A stretch of DNA of 64,000 nucleotides, taken from NCBI GenBank assembly GCA_049840815.1, contig JASGJI010000020.1, positions 184,882 through 248,881 on the forward strand. Reading direction: 5' to 3'. A program made the translations under genes and the position numbers. The stretch is from JASGDN01 sp049840815. Lineage in GTDB: Bacteria > Chloroflexota > Chloroflexia > Thermomicrobiales > UBA6265. The notes beneath the pieces were generated by a model. That model was not told the DNA's origin and searched no databases. It was given only the letters and a program-made list of their open reading frames with translations. Below, piece after piece: positions 1 to 7,984 of this stretch (position 1 is its first letter; every line of letters starts with the position of its first letter).

Positions 1-1
1 C

Positions 2-688
2 AAGCGGAAGACCTCCCACCTCTGGATCGCGGAAGGCCTCCGGCCCGATCCCCGGATCGACGAGATCCGCGCGCTGGCCGAGGCTGCCGAAATCGAGACG
101 GAGGAAGTGCCGCGTCCGATGCTGGACGACATCACCCAGGGCGCGAACCATCAGGGTGTGCTGCTGGAAGTCGGTGACTACCCGTATGCCGAGCTGGAGG
201 ACATCGTCGAGCGCGATGGCACGGTCCTCGTCCTCGATCACCTGCAGGACCCGCAGAACTTCGGCACACTCCTCCGCGCCGCCGATGCCGCGGGAGTCGC
301 GGGTGTCGTCATCGCATCGGATCGCTCGGTGAGCGTCACCCCGGCAGTCGTGAACGCCTCCGCCGGCGCCGTGGAGCACCTGATGGTGGCCGAGGTCCCA
401 AACATCAGCCGCGCGCTGGAGAAGATCGGCGCGACGGGCCGCTGGATCGTCGGACTGGCCGGCGATGAGGGATCGACCGATCTCTTCGCGACCGACATCC
501 CGACGCCGGTGGCGCTGGTCGTCGGGGCGGAGGGCAGCGGTATCTCGGCGGGCATCCGTCGGAAGTGCCAGGTGATGGTCAGCTTGCCGATGCTGGGCAG
601 GATCGAGTCGCTGAACGCGGCGACGGCCGGCTCCATCGCGCTCTACGACATCCTCCGCCGCGAGCGGGAGGCCGCCGCCGAGTCGTAG
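2..688 (+). CDS. rlmB: 23S rRNA (guanosine-2'-O)-methyltransferase RlmB, 5'-truncated
   Basis: SpoU/TrmH-family (SPOUT fold) RNA 2'-O-methyltransferase, most like RlmB, which uses SAM to methylate a 23S rRNA guanosine. The frame is open from base 2, so the true start lies outside the window; the internal ATG codons after base 107 would remove the substrate-binding region. All three SpoU motifs are visible: LDHLQDPQNFGTLLRAADA (asparagine and arginine of motif 1), ALVVGAEGSGIS (motif 2) and IESLNAATAGSIALYDILRR (motif 3). The upstream codons resemble the start of the RlmB N-terminal domain. A promoter for rplI follows, so this gene probably ends its own transcript. RlmB rather than another TrmH paralogue is inferred from the N-terminal extension. 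Confidence 0.85.
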   Translation, partial: KRKTSHLWIAEGLRPDPRIDEIRALAEAAEIETEEVPRPMLDDITQGANHQGVLLEVGDYPYAELEDIVERDGTVLVLDHLQDPQNFGTLLRAADAAGVAGVVIASDRSVSVTPAVVNASAGAVEHLMVAEVPNISRALEKIGATGRWIVGLAGDEGSTDLFATDIPTPVALVVGAEGSGISAGIRRKCQVMVSLPMLGRIESLNAATAGSIALYDILRREREAAAES

Positions 689-720
689 GGATCGTGGCTA
701 GGAGCGGATGGTGCCCCGAT

Positions 721-750
721 TTGCAGTCGGGGTACCTTTCACCGTAGAAT
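721..750 (+). promoter_or_regulatory. sigma70-type promoter for rplI
   Basis: TTGCAG (721-726), an 18-base spacer and TAGAAT (745-750) lie about 108 bases before the rplI start codon. The spacing and both hexamers fit a housekeeping promoter. The TAGAAT -10 recurs upstream of the 37 kb response regulator. No experimental support. Confidence 0.5.
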
Positions 751-857
751 AGCCGGGCTTAATGCCCTGTCCGCACTGGTTTGTGCGTCTGCGCGCCCCG
801 GTGTGGATTTTTGTGCTGATTTCACACGCGCATGCGTCAGGTTGGAAGGTTCTCTCC

Positions 858-1367
858 ATGAAGATCGTTCTCCGCCAGGATGTCCCCAAGCTCGGGGAAG
901 CTGGCACCATTCAGACCGTCGCCAATGGCTACGCCCGCAACTTCCTGATCCCGCAGGGGATGGCGGTCGTCGCGACCGATGGCGAGATCAAGGTCGCCCA
1001 GCACAACCTCGCGGTCAAGGAGCGCAAGGTCGCCCGCCTTGAGGAGCAGCAGAAGTCGCTTGCCGAGAAGATCCAGGGCACGAAGCTCGCCTTCACCGCC
1101 CGCGCCGGTGAGACCGGCCGTCTCTTCGGCTCGATCACCGCAGCTGATGTCGCGGCCCAGCTCTCCGGCAAGATCGGCGAGGAAATCGATCGCCGCAAGA
1201 TCGTGCTCGAGGAGCCGCTGCGCACCGTCGGCAACCACAAGGTCGCCGTTCACCTCGTTGGCAAGCTTCGCCCGCAGGTCGAGGTGACGATCACCGCCGA
1301 GGAAGTGGCCGAGGACTCGAACGAAGAGGCCGAAGCCGTCATCGCCGAGGCGATCGAGGAGGCCTAA
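858..1367 (+). CDS. rplI: 50S ribosomal protein L9
   Basis: Ribosomal protein L9, which binds 23S rRNA at the base of the L1 stalk. The conserved N-terminal domain is clear (MKIVLRQDVPKLGEAG, then NGYARNFLIPQG, residues 1-35), followed by the long connecting helix and the C-terminal domain. The ATG at 858 is chosen because it begins the family N-terminus exactly; the frame stays open upstream to 762 but that part has no L9 similarity. At 169 residues it is longer than the usual ~148, because of an acidic Glu/Ala tail after about residue 150. It precedes dnaB, a common bacterial order (rplI-dnaB). Confidence 0.96.
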   Translation: MKIVLRQDVPKLGEAGTIQTVANGYARNFLIPQGMAVVATDGEIKVAQHNLAVKERKVARLEEQQKSLAEKIQGTKLAFTARAGETGRLFGSITAADVAAQLSGKIGEEIDRRKIVLEEPLRTVGNHKVAVHLVGKLRPQVEVTITAEEVAEDSNEEAEAVIAEAIEEA

Positions 1368-1477
1368 CCGCCTTCTCACCCCCGCATCACGCTCGCACCA
1401 GGACGCGGGGCGGCCCGCACGCTCGCTCAATCCTTGAGCCACTCGTTTCGGATATGCCGCCCCCGCCGGTCTATCCC

Positions 1478-1495
1478 TCAGAGGGAGTCCTCTGA
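1478..1495 (+). promoter_or_regulatory. hairpin enclosing the dnaB ribosome-binding site
   Basis: TCAGAGG (1478-1484), loop GAGT, CCTCTGA (1489-1495) forms a 7-bp stem ending one base before the dnaB ATG. The only good Shine-Dalgarno (GAGGGAG, 1481-1487) lies in the 5' arm and loop, so folding would hide it. Translational control of dnaB is an inference. Confidence 0.45.
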
Positions 1496-2836
1496 ATGGA
1501 TACAGTCGTCGAGCGCCTCCCACCCCACAATATCGAGGCCGAGCAAGGCGTGCTCGGCAGCCTCATGATTGATCGCGATGCGATCATCAAGGTTGCATCC
1601 TTCCTCAAGCCCGAGGATTTCTACATCTGGGCGAACGGGACGATCTATCAGGCCATCCTCGATCTCTACAACAAGCGCGAGCCCACCGATCTCCTCACCC
1701 TCTCCGATGAGCTGAAGAAACGCGGCACGTTCGACGATGTCGGGGGCGATGTCTACCTGACCACCTTGATGGGTGGCGTCCCGACCGCCGTGCACGTCGA
1801 GTACTACGGGCACATCGTCGAGCGCCAATCCACCCGCCGCCGCCTGATCCAGGCCGGCACGGAGATCGTCGGAATCGGCTTTCAGGACAGCCTCGATACC
1901 GAGGACGCCCTGGAACAGGCCCAGCGCCAGATCCTCGATGTCTCACAGAACCGGCAGACGAAGGATTTCCAGTCCATCGCCGACGTGCTGGACCGCTTCT
2001 TCGACCAGATTGAGTACCTCCAGCAGCATCGCGGCGAAGTCGTCGGCGTGCCGACTGGCTATACCGACCTCGATGCCCTGCTCGGTGGCCTCCAGCGTTC
2101 CGACCTCCTGATCCTCGCCGCCCGCCCGAGTATGGGAAAGACGGCCTTCCAGCTTGGCCTGGCGTATGGCGCTGCCGTGCAGCACAAGCGGACGGTCGGC
2201 ATCTTCAGCCTCGAAATGGCGGCGGAACAGCTCGTCCAGCGTCTGCTCTCCACCGAGACCGGCGTGGACTCTCACCGCCTGCGTCTCGGCATGATCGACG
2301 ACAACGAGTGGGACCGCGTCTCCCGCGCATTCGGGCGGTTGGCGGAAGCCAACATCTTCATCGACGATGCCGCTGGTGCCACCGTGATGGACGTGCGCTC
2401 CAAAGCGCGTCGTCTCCAGGCGGAACACGGGCTTGACCTGCTCATCATCGACTACCTTCAGCTGCTCTCCGGCCGGCGCACGGACAACCGGGTGCAGGAG
2501 GTGTCCGAAATCTCGCGTGGGTTGAAGGGCCTCGCCCGCGAACTGAACATCCCGGTCATCGCGCTCTCCCAGCTCTCCCGCGCCGTCGAGACGCGCGCCG
2601 ACCACCGGCCGATGCTCTCCGACCTCCGCGAATCGGGATCGATCGAGCAGGACGCCGACATCGTGATGTTCCTGTATCGCGAGGAGAAGTACGACGAGAA
2701 CTCGGAGAAGAAGGGCATCGCCGAGATCATCGTTGCCAAGCACCGAAACGGCCCGGTTGGCAGCGTGAACCTGCGTTTCTTCGAGCGCACCGGCCGCTTC
2801 GCCGATCTCGAGCTCTACCGCGAGCCGGAAAACTGA
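1496..2836 (+). CDS. dnaB: replicative DNA helicase DnaB
   Basis: Hexameric 5'-3' replicative helicase that unwinds DNA at the fork. The N-terminal domain begins with PPHNIEAEQGVLGSLM (residues 9-24). The RecA-like motor follows, with Walker A ARPSMGKT at about residues 209-216 and Walker B LLIIDYLQ at about 315-322, then SQLSRAVE and the C-terminal DLRESGSIEQDAD motif. The length of 446 residues is normal and no intein is present. A DnaD-like gene overlaps its stop codon by one base (TGATG) and a DnaC-like loader follows, so helicase, loader and a putative primosomal partner form one operon. The ribosome-binding site is inside a hairpin. Confidence 0.97.
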   Translation: MDTVVERLPPHNIEAEQGVLGSLMIDRDAIIKVASFLKPEDFYIWANGTIYQAILDLYNKREPTDLLTLSDELKKRGTFDDVGGDVYLTTLMGGVPTAVHVEYYGHIVERQSTRRRLIQAGTEIVGIGFQDSLDTEDALEQAQRQILDVSQNRQTKDFQSIADVLDRFFDQIEYLQQHRGEVVGVPTGYTDLDALLGGLQRSDLLILAARPSMGKTAFQLGLAYGAAVQHKRTVGIFSLEMAAEQLVQRLLSTETGVDSHRLRLGMIDDNEWDRVSRAFGRLAEANIFIDDAAGATVMDVRSKARRLQAEHGLDLLIIDYLQLLSGRRTDNRVQEVSEISRGLKGLARELNIPVIALSQLSRAVETRADHRPMLSDLRESGSIEQDADIVMFLYREEKYDENSEKKGIAEIIVAKHRNGPVGSVNLRFFERTGRFADLELYREPEN

Positions 2837-3519
2837 TGTCCCCTTCCCGCAGTTCGTCCAGCCCCGCAGGTGGCATTCTCATCTCCGTCGAGTCGACGAT
2901 TGCCATCCCTGCTGCCTTCTTCACGGATGTCCTCCCGGAGATCACGGCCATCGAGGAGCTCCAGGCAACGCTCGCCATCTTCCGCCTGCTGGCCGATCAG
3001 GGAGGCATCGATCATCCCATCGCGGAACGCGCCGTCGTTCGCGATCGGCTGCTCCGCACCGCCATGCGCGTCGAAGGCAGCCCCCGAGAACCGGACCTTC
3101 GGATTGCCAAGGGACTCGACCTTGCGACGGCACGCGGCACCCTGCTCCGCCTGGACGTTGGGACAGGTCGTCGTTCGACGGTCTGGTACTATGTCAATAC
3201 GGTCGAGAATCGAAGCACGCTGGCCGCCGTGCAACGCGGCGCGATCGCCCCACCACAGGCCCTGTGGGCTGACGATGCGGAGACTCCGCCGGACGTTCAG
3301 ATCGAGCGCCCGAATGCGTTCCGCCTCTACGAGCAGAACATCGGCGCCCTCACCCCCCTGATCGCCGACCAGATCATCCGCGCGATCGAGGAATACCCGG
3401 CAGACTGGATCGAGGACGCGATTGTGGAGGCCGTTTCGTACAATCGTCGCAGCTGGCGCTACATCACTCGCATCCTCGAAAGCTGGCAGACAAACGGTCG
3501 CGGCGAAACCGGCGCCTAG
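2836..3519 (+). CDS. DnaD-like primosomal/replication initiation protein
   Basis: Protein of 227 residues, translationally coupled to dnaB (ATG inside TGATG). The C-terminal third (about residues 158-215, YEQNIGALTPLIADQIIRA, then WIEDAIVEAVSYNRRSWRYI) matches the DnaD/DnaB_2-type domain with its YxxNxG-like motif and WI-AI pattern, which in Bacillus DnaD binds DNA and remodels DnaA and oriC. The N-terminal ~110 residues look like a winged-helix region (phage-replisome-organiser type), beginning with ISVESTIAIPAAFFTDVLP. Its position between helicase and loader supports a primosome role. The exact function is inferred; sequence identity to characterised DnaD is low. Confidence 0.7.
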   Translation: MSPSRSSSSPAGGILISVESTIAIPAAFFTDVLPEITAIEELQATLAIFRLLADQGGIDHPIAERAVVRDRLLRTAMRVEGSPREPDLRIAKGLDLATARGTLLRLDVGTGRRSTVWYYVNTVENRSTLAAVQRGAIAPPQALWADDAETPPDVQIERPNAFRLYEQNIGALTPLIADQIIRAIEEYPADWIEDAIVEAVSYNRRSWRYITRILESWQTNGRGETGA

Positions 3520-3536
3520 GAACCAGAGCAGATCCC

Positions 3537-4340
3537 ATGAAACGACTCGGCGACGTCATGCGCACCTTCCCCGTCCCGGCACCCGATCCCAAGTTCAGCG
3601 AGTCCATCAAGCTCGCGAATCGGGACCGTGGGCGCGTTCGCTGTCCCATCTGCAACGACGCCGGCTACCTCCGCGCCGACGTGCCGGTCGGGCATCCGAT
3701 GTTCGGGCGGCTCTTCGAGTGCGAGTGCAAGAAGCGCGACCTCGAAGCGAAGCGCATGGAAGAGTTGCACCGCCTCTCCAATCTCGATGCCTTCACGGAA
3801 CACGACTTCGAGGACTTCGACCCCGACATCTCCGGCGTCGGCGAAGCCTACGATGCAGCCGTAAGCTTCGCGCAGGAGCCGGGGCACCGCTGGCTCTTCC
3901 TCTACGGCCCATGCGGCGTCGGCAAGACCCACCTGGCCGTGGCCATCGCCAAGTACGCGATGGAATACACCAAGATCAACGCCTACTTCGCCGTGGTGCC
4001 GGATCTGCTCGATCACCTGCGCGCGACGTTCGATCCCAGCTCCGGCACCGGCTACGATGAGCGATTCGCGCAGATCCGCAACGCGTCCCTCCTGGTGCTG
4101 GACGACCTCGGCACGGAGAGCGCGACGCCGTGGGCGCGTGAGAAGCTCTACCAGCTCATCAACCACCGCTACGTGGAACAGATGCCGACCGTCATCACCT
4201 CCAACGTCGACCAGCGGAAGGTGGACGAGCGCATCATCTCCCGCATCCTCGATCACCGCCTGACGCAGTACATCGAGATCGACGCCGGCGACTTCCGCCG
4301 TCCTGGCGACGTCCGTCGCGCGCGTGGCACCCGCCGTTGA
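3537..4340 (+). CDS. DnaC/DnaI-type helicase loader, AAA+ ATPase
   Basis: AAA+ ATPase of the DnaC/IstB family, expected to load DnaB on single-stranded DNA. It has an N-terminal zinc-binding region (CPIC at residues 36-39 and CEC near 62-64), as in DnaI-like loaders. Walker A GPCGVGKT lies at about 123-131 and Walker B LLVLDDLG at about 184-191. The arginine-finger region lies in the C-terminal third (RIISRILDH). No transposase is adjacent, which argues against IstB. It starts 17 bases after the DnaD-like gene, completing the dnaB-dnaD-dnaC-like operon. A strong hairpin follows. Confidence 0.85.
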   Translation: MKRLGDVMRTFPVPAPDPKFSESIKLANRDRGRVRCPICNDAGYLRADVPVGHPMFGRLFECECKKRDLEAKRMEELHRLSNLDAFTEHDFEDFDPDISGVGEAYDAAVSFAQEPGHRWLFLYGPCGVGKTHLAVAIAKYAMEYTKINAYFAVVPDLLDHLRATFDPSSGTGYDERFAQIRNASLLVLDDLGTESATPWAREKLYQLINHRYVEQMPTVITSNVDQRKVDERIISRILDHRLTQYIEIDAGDFRRPGDVRRARGTRR

Positions 4341-4351
4341 TCACACGCAGA

Positions 4352-4404
4352 GGACGCGCACGAAAACGCCTCGCATGCCAGACATGCGAGGCGTTTCCGC
4401 GTCC
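4352..4404 (+). terminator. terminator-like hairpin after the helicase-loader operon
   Basis: Perfect 14-bp stem, AAACGCCTCGCATG (4364-4377) with CATGCGAGGCGTTT (4383-4396), loop CCAGA. An outer GGACGCG/CGCGTCC pair (4352-4358, 4398-4404) could extend it. No T-run follows, as at most gene ends in the left part of the window. Confidence 0.6.
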
Positions 4405-4596
4405 GCGCGCGCCATCGAAGAGTGAATCCAGTACCACGATCGGGTACCTTCGCCGACACCGGAGGCGTTGCGTACCGATCGGTATAGTCCCAGTGAAACA
4501 AGATCCCATCTGGAACGGGGAGCGGCGGGAGGCGATGGTACACTTCCCACGCAGATCGATGTTGGACTGCATCCTCGCAAACCGCTGGGACGATGC

Positions 4597-5538
4597 ATGA
4601 GTAATCTGGGATGGCTGCTGGAGCGATTGGCTGATGTCCGCTCCATCATCGACATCCTTGTCGTCACCATCATCATTTACTGGCTCCTTTGGGTCGCTCA
4701 GGGAACGCGCGCGCTCCATCTCATTCGCGGGATCGTGACGCTGATCGTCCTGTTGCTGTTGCTTGGCAACATCCTGAACCTCACGACCCTCCAGTGGCTG
4801 CTGGGAGCCATCTCACCGGCGCTGATCGTGGCCGTTCCGGTCATCTTCCAGCCGGAGCTTCGCCGTGCCTTCGAGCAGCTTGGCCACACCAGCTCCTGGA
4901 TTCGCAACCCGTTCCAGACCCAGGACGAACCCCAGGCCGACAAGGCCGTCGATGAGATCGTACGGGCCGCCGTCCAGCTCTCCCGGCTCCGCTACGGCGC
5001 CCTGATGATCATCGAGCGGGAGACCGGCCTCCAGGATTACGTCAGCAAGGGCGTGATGCTGAACGCCGACATCTCGCGCCAATTGCTGATCAACATCTTC
5101 TTCCCGAACTCGCCGCTCCACGATGCAGCGGTCATCATCCAGGGCGATCGCATCCTCGCGGCCAGCGTCGTGCTGCCCCTGACCGACAACATCTCGGCAT
5201 CCAGTCAGCTCGGAACCCGTCACCGCGCCGCGATCGGCATCACGGAAGAATCCGACGCGCTCGCGGTGGTCGTCTCGGAGGAGACCGGACAGATGTCCGT
5301 CGCCCATTCCGGACGACTCATCCGCAATCTCGATCAGGATCGCCTCCGCCGTGTATTGCGGACGCTGATGAAGCTGGATGCACGAACGACCACGCCTGCG
5401 CACAACACGCCCGACACCAAACGCGGCGCATTCCTCCACCTCTTCCGTCCGAGCGGTTCGAAGAATGGCTCAGCTCCGGCCACACGATCCAAGCCCGAAG
5501 TCGGCCAACGGGAACGCGACTCCGCGCACACCCGCTAG
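4597..5538 (+). CDS. cdaA: diadenylate cyclase CdaA (c-di-AMP synthase)
   Basis: Membrane-bound CdaA-type enzyme that makes c-di-AMP from two ATP; c-di-AMP controls potassium and osmotic balance and cell-wall homeostasis. Three membrane helices occupy about residues 10-85 (for example ILVVTIIIYWLLWV), followed by the DAC domain (about 105-270). The RHR motif is intact (LGTRHRAAIGI, about 205-215). The usual DGA motif reads DAA (PLHDAAVII, about residue 174), a Gly-to-Ala change. The ATG at 4597 (MSNLGWLLERL) matches the family start; upstream codons lack similarity. It sits 20 bases before cdaR, the standard cdaA-cdaR pair, but glmM does not follow. Confidence 0.93.
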   Translation: MSNLGWLLERLADVRSIIDILVVTIIIYWLLWVAQGTRALHLIRGIVTLIVLLLLLGNILNLTTLQWLLGAISPALIVAVPVIFQPELRRAFEQLGHTSSWIRNPFQTQDEPQADKAVDEIVRAAVQLSRLRYGALMIIERETGLQDYVSKGVMLNADISRQLLINIFFPNSPLHDAAVIIQGDRILAASVVLPLTDNISASSQLGTRHRAAIGITEESDALAVVVSEETGQMSVAHSGRLIRNLDQDRLRRVLRTLMKLDARTTTPAHNTPDTKRGAFLHLFRPSGSKNGSAPATRSKPEVGQRERDSAHTR

Positions 5539-5558
5539 ATGACGGCCGACGAGACAGA

Positions 5559-6920
5559 ATGCAACGGACCATGCTGAACAGGCTCTCATTTCGGCCAGAT
5601 GCATCACAGGTGGTGCGATTCCTCATCTCGCTGATCCTTGCCGTCCTCCTCTGGGGCTGGGTCACGCAGTTGCAGGATCCTTTCCAGACGCGCACCTACA
5701 CAGGCATGTCCATCCAGACCGGCGGCCTGTCCGACGATCTCCAGATCGTCGCGGCGCTGCCCACGGCCAATGTCATCCTGAAGGGTCCGCGCTCCGATCT
5801 CACCAGCATCACGGCCTCCCAGCTCTCCATCAGCCTCGACGTTGCCAAGGTGAACGGCCCAGGCACCTACCTGCTGCCGCTCCACGTCAGCGGTGCGGAC
5901 AACGTGGATTCGGTAAGGACCGAACCGCGTGAAATCCAGGTCGTGATCGAACAGCGGGAGACCAAGATCTTCCCGCTTACGGTGTCCAAGACCCCTTCCA
6001 GCGGCGACGATTCGCGCCAGATCGGCCAGGTGTCGCCGAGCGTCAGCCAGGTGACCGTCACCGGGCCGAGCGGGTCAATGGCCCGTATCGCCCAGGTGCT
6101 CCTGCCAATCACCCTTTCACAACAGACCGCCGAGTTCACCGGAACCTTCACCCCCGTCGCGGTCGATGCTCAGGGACAGACCATCAGCGAGGTCACCATC
6201 CTGCCCACGACCGTCAGCGCCGATGTCCAGGTCAACACCCGCGGGAAAGCCGTCTCCGTGATTCCACGCATCGAGGGCGTCCCGGCGGAGGGCTACACCG
6301 TGCAGCAGCGGACAGCGCTCCCCGAGACGATCCTGGTCGATGGCCCGCAGGACGAGCTCGACAAGCTCCTCTTTGTCAACACCGAACCCGTGAACATCTC
6401 GGGCGCGACCGCATCGATCAGCCGCCGCGTGGGTATCGAGGACCTTCCGGAGGGCCTGACGATCGTCGAACCGGCAAACGGCACCGTGGAAGTACGCGTC
6501 GCGATCGAGGACATCACGGGGCAGGCCACGGAGTTCAGCTCGCTGCCAATCGAGGTGATCGGACTTGGCAGCGGCCTGGAGGCGACCGTCACGCCCACCA
6601 CCACCAACGTCTCCGTGCTCGCCCCGCGTTCGCTACTCGAGACCATGTCCGCGAACGACATCAAGGTTCGCGTCGATGTCACCGGGCTCGGACCTGGCAC
6701 ACACGTCCTCACGCCGGATGTGACCGTCCCACAACGTGCGACGTGGCTCGGCAACGATCCCGGCCAGATCACCGTGGTCATCAGGAACTCGACATCCATC
6801 GGGACGCCCGTCTCATCCCCCTCCGCCCATGCGTCACCAACGACCACGGAGAGCGATCGGCCGACCCCAACCGCTACGGGCGAGCCATCGCCCACCCGCA
6901 CCCCTACGTCTACCGCCTGA
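5559..6920 (+). CDS. cdaR: YbbR-domain regulator of CdaA (CdaR)
   Basis: CdaR/YbbR-family protein: one N-terminal membrane anchor (about residues 20-38, FLISLILAVLLWGWV) and an extracytoplasmic part of repeated YbbR domains (about residues 50-410), ending in a Ser/Thr/Pro-rich tail. In other bacteria CdaR binds CdaA and modulates c-di-AMP output. The ATG at 5559 follows cdaA by 20 bases, so the two are probably co-transcribed. A second in-frame ATG is four codons later. A convergent hairpin separates it from the ANTAR regulator. Confidence 0.9.
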   Translation: MQRTMLNRLSFRPDASQVVRFLISLILAVLLWGWVTQLQDPFQTRTYTGMSIQTGGLSDDLQIVAALPTANVILKGPRSDLTSITASQLSISLDVAKVNGPGTYLLPLHVSGADNVDSVRTEPREIQVVIEQRETKIFPLTVSKTPSSGDDSRQIGQVSPSVSQVTVTGPSGSMARIAQVLLPITLSQQTAEFTGTFTPVAVDAQGQTISEVTILPTTVSADVQVNTRGKAVSVIPRIEGVPAEGYTVQQRTALPETILVDGPQDELDKLLFVNTEPVNISGATASISRRVGIEDLPEGLTIVEPANGTVEVRVAIEDITGQATEFSSLPIEVIGLGSGLEATVTPTTTNVSVLAPRSLLETMSANDIKVRVDVTGLGPGTHVLTPDVTVPQRATWLGNDPGQITVVIRNSTSIGTPVSSPSAHASPTTTESDRPTPTATGEPSPTRTPTSTA

Positions 6921-6954
6921 CGCGCTCAGGAAGGTCAGGACGCGCACGAAGACA

Positions 6955-6980
6955 CCGCAGACGGGGAATCCCATCTGCGG
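6955..6980. terminator. hairpin between convergent cdaR and ANTAR regulator
   Basis: CCGCAGACGGG (6955-6965), loop GAAT, CCCATCTGCGG (6970-6980): 10 of 11 positions pair. It is preceded by AGGACGCGCACGAA (6937-6950), the same 14-mer found before the hairpin at 4364. It could serve both converging transcripts. No T-run. Confidence 0.55.
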
Positions 6981-7008
6981 CGTTCTCATGGCGGTTCGGC
7001 GATCGTGA

Positions 7009-7680
7009 CTACGACTCCGGCGTTTCGACCGCCGTGGGAGCGGCTGCCGACGAGGAGGCCGCGCCGTTCGTGATGGAGAACTCCATCTCATGCGCGAGGA
7101 GGATAGCCTCGGCGACTTCCTTCATGGACTTCCGGGCATCCATGCTGGTCTTGCGGATCCGGTGGAACGCCTCTGCCTCGCGCAGCCCGTGGACCTCCAT
7201 CAGGACGCCCTTGGCACGCTCGATCAGCTTCCGGGTCTCCAGCGCATCCTTGAGGTTGCCGACTTCCTTCTCCAGCGTGCGGAACTCATCGAAGCGTGCG
7301 CGGGAGAGCTCGATCACCGGCATCAGTTCGGCCTCGCGGAACGGCTTCACGACGTAGCCGACCACTCCAGCCTCGCGAGCCCGCTCCACAAGCCCCTGAT
7401 CGGAATAGGCCGTGAGGAGGACCACCGGCGCGATCCGCTCGCGGGTCAGTTCCTCGGCGGCGGAGATGCCATCGAAGTCCGGCATCTTGATGTCCATGAT
7501 CAGCAGGTCGGGCCGCAGGCGCCGGGCGAGGTCGAGCGCGGTGCGCCCGTCGCCTGCTTCGGCGATAACCTCGTATCCAAGATGGGTGAGCATCTCGCGG
7601 AGATCGAGTCTGATCAGGGACTCGTCATCGGCGATGATGATCCGCCATTTGTGGACGGATTCGGAAGGCAGTCGATTCAT
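7009..7680 (-). CDS. ANTAR-domain response regulator
   Basis: Two-component response regulator with an RNA-binding output. The receiver (residues 11-125) is intact: acidic pair ADDE (18-20), phosphoacceptor Asp63 in LLIMDIKMP, Thr90 and Lys112 in GYVVKPF. The ANTAR domain (about 130-190, KLIERAKGVLMEVHGLREAEAFHRIRK) normally binds paired hairpins in nascent RNA to prevent termination. The start at 7680 (MNRLPSES) is chosen because longer versions run into a tRNA. A short Ala/Ser tail follows the ANTAR domain. No histidine kinase is nearby. It may be read from the tRNA-Pro transcript upstream. Confidence 0.9.
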   Translation of the reverse strand: MNRLPSESVHKWRIIIADDESLIRLDLREMLTHLGYEVIAEAGDGRTALDLARRLRPDLLIMDIKMPDFDGISAAEELTRERIAPVVLLTAYSDQGLVERAREAGVVGYVVKPFREAELMPVIELSRARFDEFRTLEKEVGNLKDALETRKLIERAKGVLMEVHGLREAEAFHRIRKTSMDARKSMKEVAEAILLAHEMEFSITNGAASSSAAAPTAVETPES

Positions 7681-7760
7681 GCGAATTCCCTCGAAATATG
7701 GAACTGCCTGGTCGCCGTTGGAGGATGGAGGTCGCTCGTGGGGGATGACAGCGACAAGAA

Positions 7761-7781
7761 AGGGACGGCAGTGCCGTCCCT
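7761..7781 (-). terminator. hairpin between tRNA-Pro and the ANTAR gene
   Basis: AGGGACGGCA (7761-7770) and TGCCGTCCCT (7772-7781) form a nearly continuous palindrome directly downstream of tRNA-Pro on the minus strand. It could end the tRNA transcript or help release the tRNA 3' end. No T-run. Confidence 0.5.
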
Positions 7782-7785
7782 GATC

Positions 7786-7861
<76 letters not shown>

Positions 7862-7883
7862 AGAGGTGACTTCCGTGAAGGCT

Positions 7884-7913
7884 AGTATACGGCCAATGAG
7901 CCGTCCGCGCCAA
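7884..7913 (-). promoter_or_regulatory. promoter for tRNA-Pro
   Basis: On the minus strand TTGGCG (7908-7913), an 18-base spacer and TATACT (7884-7889) lie about 23 bases before the tRNA-Pro 5' end. The same TTGnCG/TATACT pattern precedes eno and the tRNA-tuf cluster. Confidence 0.6.
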
Positions 7914-7940
7914 ACCGGCGCCCTGCCTCAGGGAAGGGGT

Positions 7941-7971
7941 GCCGGGATGCGGCCAGTGGCCGCATCCCGGC
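7941..7971 (-). terminator. strong hairpin downstream of rplL
   Basis: GCCGGGATGCGGCCA (7941-7955) pairs with TGGCCGCATCCCGGC (7957-7971), 13 bases after the rplL stop on the minus strand. It probably ends the ribosomal-protein operon here, where rpoB would often follow. No T-run. Confidence 0.65.
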
Positions 7972-7984
7972 GGGAGGACAAGAA

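Noticed and set aside
695..770. tRNA-like stem (CCCGA-TTTGCAG-TCGGG) after rlmB
   Set aside because: The anticodon-like arm stands alone: no TTCGA T-loop, no proper D arm and no 7-bp acceptor. The sequence is better explained as a promoter (TTGCAG/TAGAAT).
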